Source: an uncultured Kiloniellales bacterium
GTDB taxonomy: Bacteria; Pseudomonadota; Alphaproteobacteria; Kiloniellales; JAKSDN01
Direction: 5' to 3'
Length of the DNA stretch: 54,140 nucleotides
Assembly (NCBI GenBank): GCA_947258885.1
Contig: CAMYKD010000008.1
Span: 1 to 54,140, forward strand
Of this stretch, positions 37,793 to 46,174 are shown piece after piece (positions within the stretch are counted from its first letter, which is position 1; each line of letters begins with the position of its first letter). The notes beneath the pieces are model-generated. The model searched no databases, was not told the DNA's origin, and saw only the letters and a program-made list of their open reading frames with translations. A program made the translations under genes and the position numbers.

Positions 37793-38761
37793 ATGGGAAT
37801 TCCCGTCAGCGAGTGCCTGTTGAAGCTGATGGCCGAGGGCTACACCCTCGACGACTACCGGGGCGACATACCGCCGCGCTGGTGCACCGGCTGCGGCGAC
37901 AACGGCATCCTCGCGGCCGTCCAACGCCTGTGCCGCGACGAGCAGCTGCCGCCGGAACGGACCGTGTTCGTGTCGGGGATCGGCTGCTCGAGCCGGTTCC
38001 CGCACTACATGAACGCGTATGGATTCCACGGCTTGCATGGCCGGGCCCTGCCGGTCGCCGAAGGGGTCAAGCTGAGGCGGCCCGACCTCCATGTCTTCGT
38101 GTCGACCGGCGACGGCGACTGTTGCAGCATCGGCGCCGCGCACTGGATTCATGCGATTCGCTACAACATGGATATGACCGTGCTGATGCATGACAACCAG
38201 ATCTACGGTCTGACCAAGAAGCAGGCCTCGCCGACATCGCCGCGCGGCGTGAAGAGCAACACCACGCCCAGGGGCACATACCTCGATCCGCTCAATCCGC
38301 TGAGCGTCACGTTGGGGGTCGCGAACGTGTCCTTCGTTGCCCAGGCGGCCGATTGGATTCCCGAGCTGCTCTACGACATCATCTCCGAAGCGTACCACCA
38401 CAAGGGCTTCTCCTTCGTGCGCATACTGCAGAGGTGTCCCGAGTTCATGCCGCACCAGTTCGATCCCTGGGTGCAGAATCCGGATAAGATGCTTCTGCTG
38501 ACGCACGAGAAGGGCGTCCAGCTCAGCGCCGGCCTCTCCAAGGTCTATCGGAAGCAGGAGGCCCACGACCCCGGCGACCTGCATCGGGCCCGGGAGATCG
38601 CCTCGCTGTCCGAACAGATCCCCGTGGGGATCCTGTACCGGGACAGCGATGTCCCCTGCTACGAGGACGTGCGCATGGTGGACCGGCTGCATACACCCGA
38701 CGTGATCAAGGGGGTGCTCGAGGAGGAGTTCGACAAGTTCACGATCTGGCCTTCGGAGTGA
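37793..38761 (+). CDS. 2-oxoacid:ferredoxin oxidoreductase beta subunit (second copy)
   Basis: 322 residues from the ATG preceded by GAGG (a GTG three codons earlier is open). WCTGCGDNGIL and GIGCSSRFPHYMNAYGFHGLHGRALP supply cluster cysteines and the TPP loop; STGDGDCCSIGAAHWIHAIRYNMDMTVLMHDNQIYGLTKKQ is the TPP/Mg motif. About 40 residues longer at the C-terminus than the KorB at 4196. Forms the catalytic pair with the gene upstream. Confidence 0.88.
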   Translation: MGIPVSECLLKLMAEGYTLDDYRGDIPPRWCTGCGDNGILAAVQRLCRDEQLPPERTVFVSGIGCSSRFPHYMNAYGFHGLHGRALPVAEGVKLRRPDLHVFVSTGDGDCCSIGAAHWIHAIRYNMDMTVLMHDNQIYGLTKKQASPTSPRGVKSNTTPRGTYLDPLNPLSVTLGVANVSFVAQAADWIPELLYDIISEAYHHKGFSFVRILQRCPEFMPHQFDPWVQNPDKMLLLTHEKGVQLSAGLSKVYRKQEAHDPGDLHRAREIASLSEQIPVGILYRDSDVPCYEDVRMVDRLHTPDVIKGVLEEEFDKFTIWPSE

Positions 38762-38864
38762 CTCGCGGCGTTGGCTGGATCGGATGCGCCTGGAACCCCC
38801 GGGAGGAATGGCCCGCGGGCAAGGTTTCGAGGCCGGACGGAAAGAGCATGAATCGGACGACGAC

Positions 38865-41102
38865 ATGAACGGGAATCTTTCGAAGCTTACCAGCTTTCAC
38901 GTGACGGGGATAAAGCCCGCCCTCGAAGCGGAAGACGCCGGGGAGCGGAGCTTTCGCCCGGCGCTCTTCGCCGGATACGGCGACTTGACGAAACTCCGGT
39001 ACGATTACCCCGTGGTGCTGGTCGAGAGCGCTGCCGGTAGCAAATTCGCGCAGTCGCTTTCGGATGTCGTCGACGGGATTCTGAGAGAGATCGCCCCCCA
39101 GGGCGCCGCCGGCGAACGTCTGAGGAAGCATGTCCTGAAGCTGGAGGAAGAGTTGCGGGGCCTCGTCTCGCAAAAAGACGGCGCCTCACTCCTCGATCTC
39201 TGGGACGCTGCGGAGAAGAGCCTGCTCACCCGAACCGAGAAGGCCGCCCGGGATCTGCTGCGCGACAGTCTGGAGCGTGCCCGCAACGCATTGCACGTCG
39301 ACGGTGAGGTCCTCGACTGTGACGAAGCGACGCCTACTCGGTTCATCACCCGCGGCTGGAACGTGGTCCAGGCCGCCAAGATCCATGCGGTCAAGAAACG
39401 GATCGAGCACCTCGTCCTCAAGCTCTCCGACATCTTGAGGGCCGACTACATGAAGACGGAGGAGGCGCGGTCCGCGGAGATATTCAGGGCGTCCGTCGGA
39501 ACCGCCTACGACGAGGCCTTCGACTTCTCCGCGATGTCCGGCATCCTGGCCAAGGAACGCGCCGGAGACCTGCTGCCGGACAGTCGCCGGCAGCGGGTAC
39601 AGGCGGCCCTAACGGTTCTCCAGGCGCAGAGGTTCCATGCGCCGCTGCACGACTTCGAGCAGACGGTCGTCCGGCAACCGCTCTATGATTTTGTCTTCGA
39701 CAGCTGCGCGGCGGCGCTCGAGGCGTTCCGGGGCCGGCTGCCCGAGATGGTCGAGGTCATTAAGGCCATGTCCATCGCGGAGCTGGAAATCCAGAACCTG
39801 TATCGGGAGTCCAGGCACGAGCCGTTTTTCGAGCGCTTCGACGAAGGGGCGCTCGGACCGGACGATCTGGCGCTGTTCCCATCCTATCTTATCTGCCTGC
39901 GCGACGAACGCATCGACCCGGCGGAGGCCGGGCGAATCTTCGAGTTGCTCAACTCGGACCTGCCGGCGAAGATCCTGGTCCAAACGGACGACCTGTTGCG
40001 GAACTTGTCGCTCAGCGCGGGCCAGACATCGTCGGTCGGCGGTCTGGAACTCGGGACCATGGCCCTCGGCCTCAACAAAGCCTTCGTTCTCCAGGCCACC
40101 AATGCCAGCTTGTACAAGCAGAGAGAGCAGATCGTGAACGGGCTGAGACGAGACGGCCCCGCCTTGTTCAGCGTATTCTCGGGCGCGATGCCGCGCGTCG
40201 CCGGCGTGACACCCTATCTTCTGGCGGGCGCGGCGGAAGAGTCGCGCGCCTTCCCGGTCTTCGCCTACGACCCTGCCGCGGGCCCCGATTGGGCCTTGCG
40301 GTTCCGCATCGACGACAATCCGCAGGCCGAGGCCGACTGGCCGGTCCACAGGATGATGTACGAGGACCGGGATCTCCAAGGCACCTCGGAAAAGGCGGCC
40401 TTCACATTCGTCGACTTCGCCTTGTGCGACGGGCGCCATGGTGCGGATCGTGTGCCGGTCGCCCGCGGCGATTGGCACGACGACATGATTCCGGTGGTCG
40501 AACATCTCGATCTGGCCGAGGGGCACGCACCGGACAAGATCCCCTATGTGCTCATGGTCGACGAGAACGACCGGCTTCAGAGGGTCGTCGTCGACGACAA
40601 GCTGATCCGCGCCGCGCGTCGTTGCGGCGCCATGTGGCACAGCCTCCAGGAGCTCGGCGGGATCAACAACTCCCACGCCCGGCAGCTGCTCGACCGGGAA
40701 CGGGAGGTCTGGGAGCAGGAAAAGGGCGAGGAGCTCGCGAAGCTGGCGAAGCGCGCCGAGCCGGCCGGCGACGCATCGCCTGCCGTCGCGCCGCCGCCGC
40801 CCGCTGCGCCCGTAGAAACGACGATCGAGGTCGAGGCGGCGGCCGAAGCGCCTTCGGACGAGCCCTACGTCGAAACACCCCGCTGCACGACCTGCAACGA
40901 GTGCACCGAGTTGAACAGCAAGCTCTTCGCCTACGACGAGAACATGCAGGCCTATATCGCGGATCCGGACGCAGGCCCCTATCGGCAGCTGGTGGAGGCG
41001 GCCGAAAGCTGTCAGGTCAGCATCATCCATCCGGGCAAGCCGAGAAACCCGAACGAGCCGAACCTGGACGAACTGCTCGAGCGTGCGGCACCGTTCAACT
41101 GA
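38865..41102 (+). CDS. Large protein of unknown function with C-terminal single-cluster ferredoxin domain
   Basis: 745 residues from ATG 38865; in-frame ATGs at 38784 and 38808 would add up to 27 residues, and no start has a good ribosome site. Residues ~1-380 are helical and mostly unfamiliar. Around residues 390-500, ELGTMALGLNKAFVLQATNASLYKQREQIVNGLRRDGPALFSVFSG and AFPVFAYDPAAGPDW recall the tail of the TPP domain of NifJ-type pyruvate:ferredoxin oxidoreductases, but no GDG/TPP motif is seen, so this part would not be catalytic. A Pro/Ala-rich linker (~643-668) leads to CTTCNEC (Cys674, 677, 680), GPYRQLVEAAESC and IIHPG, one [4Fe-4S]. Last gene of the nfn-OFOR operon; probably an electron-transfer or scaffold subunit. 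Confidence 0.75.
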   Translation: MNGNLSKLTSFHVTGIKPALEAEDAGERSFRPALFAGYGDLTKLRYDYPVVLVESAAGSKFAQSLSDVVDGILREIAPQGAAGERLRKHVLKLEEELRGLVSQKDGASLLDLWDAAEKSLLTRTEKAARDLLRDSLERARNALHVDGEVLDCDEATPTRFITRGWNVVQAAKIHAVKKRIEHLVLKLSDILRADYMKTEEARSAEIFRASVGTAYDEAFDFSAMSGILAKERAGDLLPDSRRQRVQAALTVLQAQRFHAPLHDFEQTVVRQPLYDFVFDSCAAALEAFRGRLPEMVEVIKAMSIAELEIQNLYRESRHEPFFERFDEGALGPDDLALFPSYLICLRDERIDPAEAGRIFELLNSDLPAKILVQTDDLLRNLSLSAGQTSSVGGLELGTMALGLNKAFVLQATNASLYKQREQIVNGLRRDGPALFSVFSGAMPRVAGVTPYLLAGAAEESRAFPVFAYDPAAGPDWALRFRIDDNPQAEADWPVHRMMYEDRDLQGTSEKAAFTFVDFALCDGRHGADRVPVARGDWHDDMIPVVEHLDLAEGHAPDKIPYVLMVDENDRLQRVVVDDKLIRAARRCGAMWHSLQELGGINNSHARQLLDREREVWEQEKGEELAKLAKRAEPAGDASPAVAPPPPAAPVETTIEVEAAAEAPSDEPYVETPRCTTCNECTELNSKLFAYDENMQAYIADPDAGPYRQLVEAAESCQVSIIHPGKPRNPNEPNLDELLERAAPFN

Positions 41103-41148
41103 CCGCCCGTGGCGAATCCGTGACCCGCTGATCCAACGCCGAAAGGAT

Positions 41149-41637
41149 TCACTTCGGGGGCGACTTGGTTTCCTGCCACCGCGCCAGGGCGCCGTGTGCG
41201 TTCTGTTCGGCCTCTGCGGCATAACCGGCGGCCGAGTCCGTGGGTGCGGCCAGCTCGATCACATATCCGTTGGGGTCCCTAAAATAGATCGAGTGGATGA
41301 AGCCGTGGTCCGCGACGCCGCGGGTCTCGATGCCGGCCGCCTTGCCCTTCTCGAACAGTTCATGCTGGGCTTCGCGGTCGACCTCGAGCGCGATGTGGAG
41401 GTCGTAGTCGTGCTGCGCCTTGAACTCGAAGGGGCGGCCCGGCGCTTCGAAGAAGGCGAGGAACGACCCGTCGCCGAGCCGATAGAAGCTGTGCAGGACG
41501 CTGGTCTTGCGGCCCGTCTTCGTCTCCGTGATTTCGAAGGCGTCGGCCAGAGGCAGGCCCAGGAAGTCCTCGTAGAAGCGGCGCGTTTCCTCGGAATCGC
41601 GGCAGCGGTAAGCGTTGTGGTGCAGCCCTTTGATCAT
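41149..41637 (-). CDS. VOC-superfamily (glyoxalase/extradiol-dioxygenase fold) protein
   Basis: 162 residues. GLHHNAYRCRDSEETRRFYEDFLGLPL opens the first betaalphabetabetabeta unit with a metal-type His; YDLHIALEV gives a second His and YFRDPNGYVIELA the terminal Glu. All three point to a metal-dependent enzyme. The function could be aldoketomutase, ring-cleaving dioxygenase or CoA-epimerase; nothing in the sequence decides. Convergent with the large ferredoxin-like gene, 46 bases apart. Confidence 0.8.
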   Translation of the reverse strand: MIKGLHHNAYRCRDSEETRRFYEDFLGLPLADAFEITETKTGRKTSVLHSFYRLGDGSFLAFFEAPGRPFEFKAQHDYDLHIALEVDREAQHELFEKGKAAGIETRGVADHGFIHSIYFRDPNGYVIELAAPTDSAAGYAAEAEQNAHGALARWQETKSPPK

Positions 41638-41699
41638 CGATAGTCCCCCTCCTCAGGCGCGGCCGGGGCCCGCCTGCGCAGGGGGCCGTATTGGCGCCA

Positions 41700-42013
41700 G
41701 TCTAGACGACACACGCCGCAAGGGACAATCACCCGCCGAACCGCGCGACATTCCCATTGTCGGCGACATGCGCGGCACGGGGCTGCTGGCCTGCGTCGAG
41801 TGCGTGATCGGCCAGGAAAGCCAGGATCCGCTGATTCCGGATCGACGCGTATTGTCAGGTGCCGGGCCTGTTCGCGCGCGCCCTATTCAACATGTGCGTG
41901 CTCTGGCCGCCCCTGATCGTCAGGCGCAGGTCGACGGCCTTGTGGACCTGTTGCGCGTGGGCATGGACCGCGCCATGGCGGTCGTCCGCCGCGAGGGTTT
42001 TTGGGAGGCTTGA
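41700..42013 (+). pseudogene. Remnant of a class III aminotransferase C-terminus
   Basis: GDMRGTGLLACVECVIGQ (41762 onward) matches the vRGxGLlaGvE segment of class III aminotransferases. Near 41855 the recognisable reading moves to another frame (GLFARALFNMCVLWPPLIV), then returns near 41925 to QVDGLVDLLRVGMDRAMAVVRREGFWEA and a stop. The order is right for the last ~100 residues, but at least two frameshifts and no N-terminus make it a decayed gene. The upstream 60 bases hold nothing else I can support. Confidence 0.6.
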
Positions 42014-42036
42014 ACGCCGGGCTGCGCCGGTCATAC

Positions 42037-42050
42037 TTGACTTGTATCAA
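42037..42050. promoter_or_regulatory. FNR-type site upstream of ubiT
   Basis: TTGACTTGTATCAA differs from the FNR consensus TTGAT-N4-ATCAA at one position. It is 78 bases before the chosen ubiT start, compatible with class II activation at about -41.5. Confidence 0.65.
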
Positions 42051-42127
42051 TGTTCCGGGCCGCGGCATGTTGCATTCTAGCCGCCCCGGCCGTTGCCGGA
42101 AAGGTTGGCAATCGCGCTGGTGCACCC

Positions 42128-42832
42128 ATGACGAACGAGCCAAATCGCGGGACAATGTCTCTGTCGCCCGTCCTGCTGGCCGGGTTCGTGTTGCGTCCGC
42201 TGCCGCCGGTCCTCCTGCAGCCGGCCTTGGATCTCGCGATGAGTCTGATGCGGCGGCGGCACTCGGACGTCTTCGAACGCCTGGATACTCTGGAGAACGC
42301 ATCCTTCCTGATCGACCCCGTGGATCTGCCGTTCTGTTTCGCGCTGCGCCTGGGCCCACCCGCGCCGCGCCTCTCGGCGGTCGGGACGGCGGACGACATG
42401 GAGTCGCCCAGCGCCGCCCTCCGCGGCCCGCTCCTGGTGCTGATCCGGCTGCTCGAGGGACGCATGGACGGCGATGCGGCGTTCTTTTCCCGCGACCTCG
42501 CGGTCGAGGGCGACATGGAGGCCGTGTTGACCCTTCGCAACGCGGTCGACAGCGGTGGGATCGACCTCGCCGAGGACCTGCTGTCGCTTTTCGGTCCTCT
42601 GAACGGGCCGGCCAGGCGGGCGTTGGGCGTGGCAGAGGCGCTTTTCGCACGCGCCGAACGGGACCTTGAAACGGTCCGGGCGGCTTTTGTCGCTCCCGTG
42701 GAGGGGCGGTGCGATACGCAGACCGCGCGGCTGCGCGATCTTGAGGACAATCTGGCAGACCTGCGGACCCGGATGCCGCGCGCGAACGTGTCCGGCACGC
42801 GCGCTGCCAAACACGGGGCGGCACGGCTGTGA
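42128..42832 (+). CDS. ubiT: Anaerobic ubiquinone biosynthesis accessory factor UbiT (SCP2 domain)
   Basis: 234 residues. LLAGFVLRPLPPVLLQPALDLAMSLMRRRHSDVFERLDTLENASFLIDPVDLPFCFALRLG and LEGRMDGDAAFFSRDLAVEGDMEAVLTLRNAVD are SCP2-like lipid-binding features of UbiT (YhbT). UbiT is needed for O2-independent ubiquinone synthesis and probably presents the hydrophobic precursor. The chosen ATG leaves room for the FNR site upstream. The C-terminal ~60 residues are extra relative to the E. coli protein. Overlaps ubiU by GTGA. Confidence 0.85.
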   Translation: MTNEPNRGTMSLSPVLLAGFVLRPLPPVLLQPALDLAMSLMRRRHSDVFERLDTLENASFLIDPVDLPFCFALRLGPPAPRLSAVGTADDMESPSAALRGPLLVLIRLLEGRMDGDAAFFSRDLAVEGDMEAVLTLRNAVDSGGIDLAEDLLSLFGPLNGPARRALGVAEALFARAERDLETVRAAFVAPVEGRCDTQTARLRDLEDNLADLRTRMPRANVSGTRAAKHGAARL

Positions 42833-43821
42833 GCCGAACGCCCTTGGAGCTGGTCTGTCCGGCGGGAACGCCCGGCGCCCTTCGCGCGGCGGTGGACGCG
42901 GGCGCGGACGTGGTCTACCTGGGCTTCCGCGACGAGACCAACGCACGGAACTTCCCGGGCCTCAACTTCAGCCGCCCGGAGCTGCGCGACGGCTTGGCCT
43001 ACGCGCACGAGCGCGGCTGTAGGATCTATGTCGCCGTCAACACCTTCGCCACCGCCGGCAATCCGGGTCCCTGGCACCGGGCGGTGGACGACGCGGCGGA
43101 GCTGGGAGCGGACGCGCTGATCCTGGCCGATATCGGCCTGCTGGACTACGCCCGGCGCCGGCATCCGGAGACACGGCGCCATCTCTCCGTGCAGGCCTCG
43201 GCCTCCAATCCCACCGCCATCGCCTACTACCACGAGACTTTCGGCGTGCAGCGGGTGGTGCTGCCGCGGGTCCTGACCGTAACGGAGATCGCCCGGCTCA
43301 ACGCGCAGATTCCAGTGGAGACAGAGGTCTTCGCCTTCGGCGGCATGTGTGTCATGGCCGAGGGGCGCTGCGCGCTTTCCGCCTATGCCACCGGGCGTTC
43401 GCCCAACATGAACGGCGTCTGCTCCCCCGCCAGCCACGTCCGCTACGAACAGGGAGTGGGCGGGATGGTCTCGCGCCTCGGCCGCTTCACCATCAACGAG
43501 TTCCCGGACGGCGAGCCGGCGGGCTATCCGACCCTGTGCAAGGGCCGCTTTGTGACCGGCGGCTGCGCCGGCTACCTGTTCGAGGAGCCGACCTCGCTGG
43601 ACGCCAGCGCGGTCTTGTCGGAGCTCATGGCCGCCGGGGTCCGGGCGCTGAAGATCGAGGGCCGGCAGCGCGGCCGCGCCTATATCGCCGAGGTCGTCGC
43701 GGCCTTCCGGCGCGCGGTCGACGCGGCGGCGCGCGGCGATCCCGTGCCGCCCCTCGGCCTCGGCGGCATGACCGAAGGCCTGCGCAAGACGACCGGCGCC
43801 TACACGAAGACCTGGCGGTGA
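42829..43821 (+). CDS. ubiU: O2-independent ubiquinone hydroxylation protein UbiU (U32 family)
   Basis: 330 residues from a GTG overlapping ubiT. ELVCPAGTPGALRAAVDAGADVVYLGF begins the U32 barrel. Cys residues in GGMCVMAEGRCALSAY, GVCSPASH and YPTLCKGRF correspond to the four [4Fe-4S] ligands of UbiU. With UbiV it hydroxylates the ubiquinone ring using prephenate instead of O2 (known for the E. coli proteins). It provides quinone for anaerobic respiration with nitrate or similar. Confidence 0.9.
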   Translation: MSRTPLELVCPAGTPGALRAAVDAGADVVYLGFRDETNARNFPGLNFSRPELRDGLAYAHERGCRIYVAVNTFATAGNPGPWHRAVDDAAELGADALILADIGLLDYARRRHPETRRHLSVQASASNPTAIAYYHETFGVQRVVLPRVLTVTEIARLNAQIPVETEVFAFGGMCVMAEGRCALSAYATGRSPNMNGVCSPASHVRYEQGVGGMVSRLGRFTINEFPDGEPAGYPTLCKGRFVTGGCAGYLFEEPTSLDASAVLSELMAAGVRALKIEGRQRGRAYIAEVVAAFRRAVDAAARGDPVPPLGLGGMTEGLRKTTGAYTKTWR

Positions 43822-43829
43822 GGACGGCG

Positions 43830-44753
43830 ATGACGCCTGCGGCCAAACTGACCCTCGGTCCGGTGCTGTACAACTGGCCGGCCGAGGTCAAGCGCGACTT
43901 CTACTTCCGGATCGCCGACGAGGCCGCCGTCGATGTCGTCTATCTCGGCGAGGTGGTCTGTTCCAAGCGCTCGTCCTTTTTCGGTCCCTATGTCCCCGAG
44001 GTGGCAGAGCGTTTGGCGCGCGCCGGCAAGGACGTCGTGCATTCGACCTTGGCGCTGATCATGAACGAGCGCGAGATGGAGACGGTCCGCGCGCTGGCCG
44101 CGGCGCCGGACCTGCGGGTCGAGGCCAACGACATCTCGGGCGCCGCGCTCCTGGCCGGCCGGCCGCACGTCATCGGCCCCTTCGTCAACGTCTACAACGA
44201 GGGCACCCTGGAGGTCCTGGTGCGGGGCGGCGCGGACCGTATCGTGCTGCCCTGCGAGCTGCCGGTGGGTTCGCTCGAGGTCCTCGGCCGGGCGGCCGGG
44301 GGCGCCGAGCTCGAGCTCCAGGTCTTCGGCCGGCTGCCGCTCGCGCTCTCCGCGCGCTGCTACCATGCCCGCGCCCACGACGTGCACAAGGACGGCTGCC
44401 GCTACGTCTGCGAGGAGGACCCGGACGGTATGGCGCTCGAGACCCTGGACGGCGATGGTTTCCTCGCCGTCAACGGCACGCAGACCTTGTCCCATACCCT
44501 CTGCTGCCTGCTGCGCGAGCTCGAGGCGCTTCGGGATCTGGGCATCGGCTGTTTCCGCCTGTGGCCGCAGTCCGTCGACATGGTCGCGGTCGCCGGGATC
44601 TTTCGGGGCGTCCTGGATGGCCGCGACGACCCGGCCGAGGCCGAGGCTCGGCTCGGCGAGCTGGTCGACATCGCGCCCTTCTCGAATGGCTTCTACCACG
44701 GCCGCGAAGGCGCCGTTCTGGTCGCGGGCGGGACTTTCTCTCCGGCTGGATAG
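43830..44753 (+). CDS. ubiV: O2-independent ubiquinone hydroxylation protein UbiV (U32 family)
   Basis: 307 residues. LTLGPVLYNWPAEVKRDFYFRIADEAAVDVVYLGEVVCSKRSSF has the first cluster Cys; ARCYHARAHDVHKDGCRYVCEED has the CX12CX3C set. These four cysteines match the [4Fe-4S] site of UbiV. Partner of UbiU, eight bases downstream. The ATG at 43830 is preceded by AGGA. Confidence 0.9.
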   Translation: MTPAAKLTLGPVLYNWPAEVKRDFYFRIADEAAVDVVYLGEVVCSKRSSFFGPYVPEVAERLARAGKDVVHSTLALIMNEREMETVRALAAAPDLRVEANDISGAALLAGRPHVIGPFVNVYNEGTLEVLVRGGADRIVLPCELPVGSLEVLGRAAGGAELELQVFGRLPLALSARCYHARAHDVHKDGCRYVCEEDPDGMALETLDGDGFLAVNGTQTLSHTLCCLLRELEALRDLGIGCFRLWPQSVDMVAVAGIFRGVLDGRDDPAEAEARLGELVDIAPFSNGFYHGREGAVLVAGGTFSPAG

Positions 44754-44772
44754 GCGGCGAAAAATCGCAATG

Positions 44773-44801
44773 CGGTCGGACAGACCCTGTTCTACCGACC
44801 G
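44773..44801. terminator. Possible bidirectional hairpin between ubiV and DUF4197 gene
   Basis: CGGTCGG, 15-base loop, CCGACCG between convergent genes. No T-run, so only a weak terminator candidate. Confidence 0.35.
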
Positions 44802-44825
44802 TCGTCTCGGCCGCGGGGCCGGCGC

Positions 44826-45587
44826 TCAGTTGGCGCCGAAGACCTTCTTCAGCAGATCCGTCGTGCGGGCCGCCGGGTCGCTGCGAATCGCGGCCTCCTC
44901 CTTGGCGATATAGAAGAATATGCCGTCGAGCGCCTTGCCCACCACGTAGGCCGTCAGGTCGGCCTTGACGTCCGGCACGAAAGGGATCGCCTCGTAGCGG
45001 CCCATCATCTCATCGTAGGAGCGGACCGCGCCGACCTCGGAGAGGCTCTTGTCGACGACCGGGGTCATGCGCTCGGCCAGCGGCGGAGACATCTTATCCT
45101 TGAAGTACTGCGTGGCGGCGTCGTCGGGCCCCTTGTAGATCTTCTCGGCGTCGTCCAGCGTCATCTCGCTGATTGCCCGCAAGAACATCGCCTTGGCCTC
45201 GGGCGCCGCGGCCTCGGCGCCCCGGTTCAGCTTGACCTCCAGATCGTCGCCCAGCTCCGCCATGCCGACGCGCTTCAGCATGGACTGGACGTCCTTCAGC
45301 GCGCCGGGCAGGGGGATATGGATCTCGGGGTCGGCGTTGAATCCGTCCGGCGCGCCGACCTGCCGCACCACCCGTTCCGATCCGACCTGGAGCGCCTCGC
45401 GCAGGCCGGCCGCGATCTGGTCGCCGCCCAGGGCCTCGGAGCCGGGCAGCGACTTTCCGTAGTCGCCGAGGGTCTCCTTCGCCTTGTCGAACAGGCTGCC
45501 CTGGCCCAGCGCGCCACTGCTTGCCGCCAGCGACAGCAGGGCGGCCACGGCGAGCAGGCCGATCCTTGTGTTGGTCGAACCCAACAT
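44826..45587 (-). CDS. DUF4197 family exported protein
   Basis: 253 residues. An N-terminal signal peptide (GLLAVAALLSLAASSGALGQ) is followed by an all-helical domain: GLREALQVGSERVVRQVG, DPEIHIPLPGALKDVQSMLKRVGM, FLRAISEMTLDDAEKIYKGPDDAATQYF, then ALDGIFFYIAKEEAAIRSDPAARTTDLLKKVFG. This is the DUF4197 pattern; function unknown, periplasmic. The ATG has AGGGA seven bases upstream; longer open forms lack one. In the 285-base gap upstream (45588-45872) I see no gene. Confidence 0.82.
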   Translation of the reverse strand: MLGSTNTRIGLLAVAALLSLAASSGALGQGSLFDKAKETLGDYGKSLPGSEALGGDQIAAGLREALQVGSERVVRQVGAPDGFNADPEIHIPLPGALKDVQSMLKRVGMAELGDDLEVKLNRGAEAAAPEAKAMFLRAISEMTLDDAEKIYKGPDDAATQYFKDKMSPPLAERMTPVVDKSLSEVGAVRSYDEMMGRYEAIPFVPDVKADLTAYVVGKALDGIFFYIAKEEAAIRSDPAARTTDLLKKVFGAN

Positions 45588-45872
45588 TTTTCGATCCCTT
45601 TCGGTTTTGCCGGTCACGCCGGTCGCTGACCCGCGCATCGGGTCATGGTTCCTATGGTTAAAGTAGATGGAATTGCTCGGTGCCTCAACCACCCGAAGCC
45701 CGAGAAAGGCGCGGGTGGCGAATCCGGACACCGCGCCCCCATCGCCCCGGCCGGCTCCGGTGTGCTGTCAGGGTGGCATGGCTCGCCGGGCCGGGAGTGG
45801 TTGCCTTAACCGGGCGATCGGATGATGATGGCCGCGGAACCGGGGGCCGAAAACATCGCATGAGGGGGCGCC

Positions 45873-46121
45873 ATGCCGGGCAAGCTGCTCGACATCATCA
45901 TCAAGCTGCTGGTGGCCTCACTCGGTGTGGGGTTCGTGCTTTCGCTTTTCGACGTCAACCCCTGGGCCTATGTCGGACGGCTCGGCCCCTTGTCGCAGGA
46001 CGCGGTCGACCTGGGCACGCGGCTGTTCCGCTGGGCCTGGACCTTCGTGATCCGTGGCGCCGCCGTCATCGTGCCGCTCTGGCTGATTTACGTGTTGCTC
46101 ACCTACCTGCGTCGCCGCTGA
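45873..46121 (+). CDS. Small two-helix membrane protein (DUF6460-like)
   Basis: 82 residues. Two hydrophobic stretches, LDIIIKLLVASLGVGFVLSLF and WTFVIRGAAVIVPLWLIYVLLTYL, around a short polar segment. Strong GAGGGGG ribosome site. Resembles DUF6460 proteins of alphaproteobacteria. No function can be assigned. Confidence 0.75.
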   Translation: MPGKLLDIIIKLLVASLGVGFVLSLFDVNPWAYVGRLGPLSQDAVDLGTRLFRWAWTFVIRGAAVIVPLWLIYVLLTYLRRR

Positions 46122-46174
46122 CGCGCGGCGGCGCGTGGAACGGCGGGTGCCGCCCCTTTTCCCGGGCCCGACGA

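Noticed and set aside
41615-42013. A single intact 132-codon gene upstream of ubiT
   Set aside because: Recognisable aminotransferase segments alternate between two frames, which points to a pseudogene rather than a novel protein.
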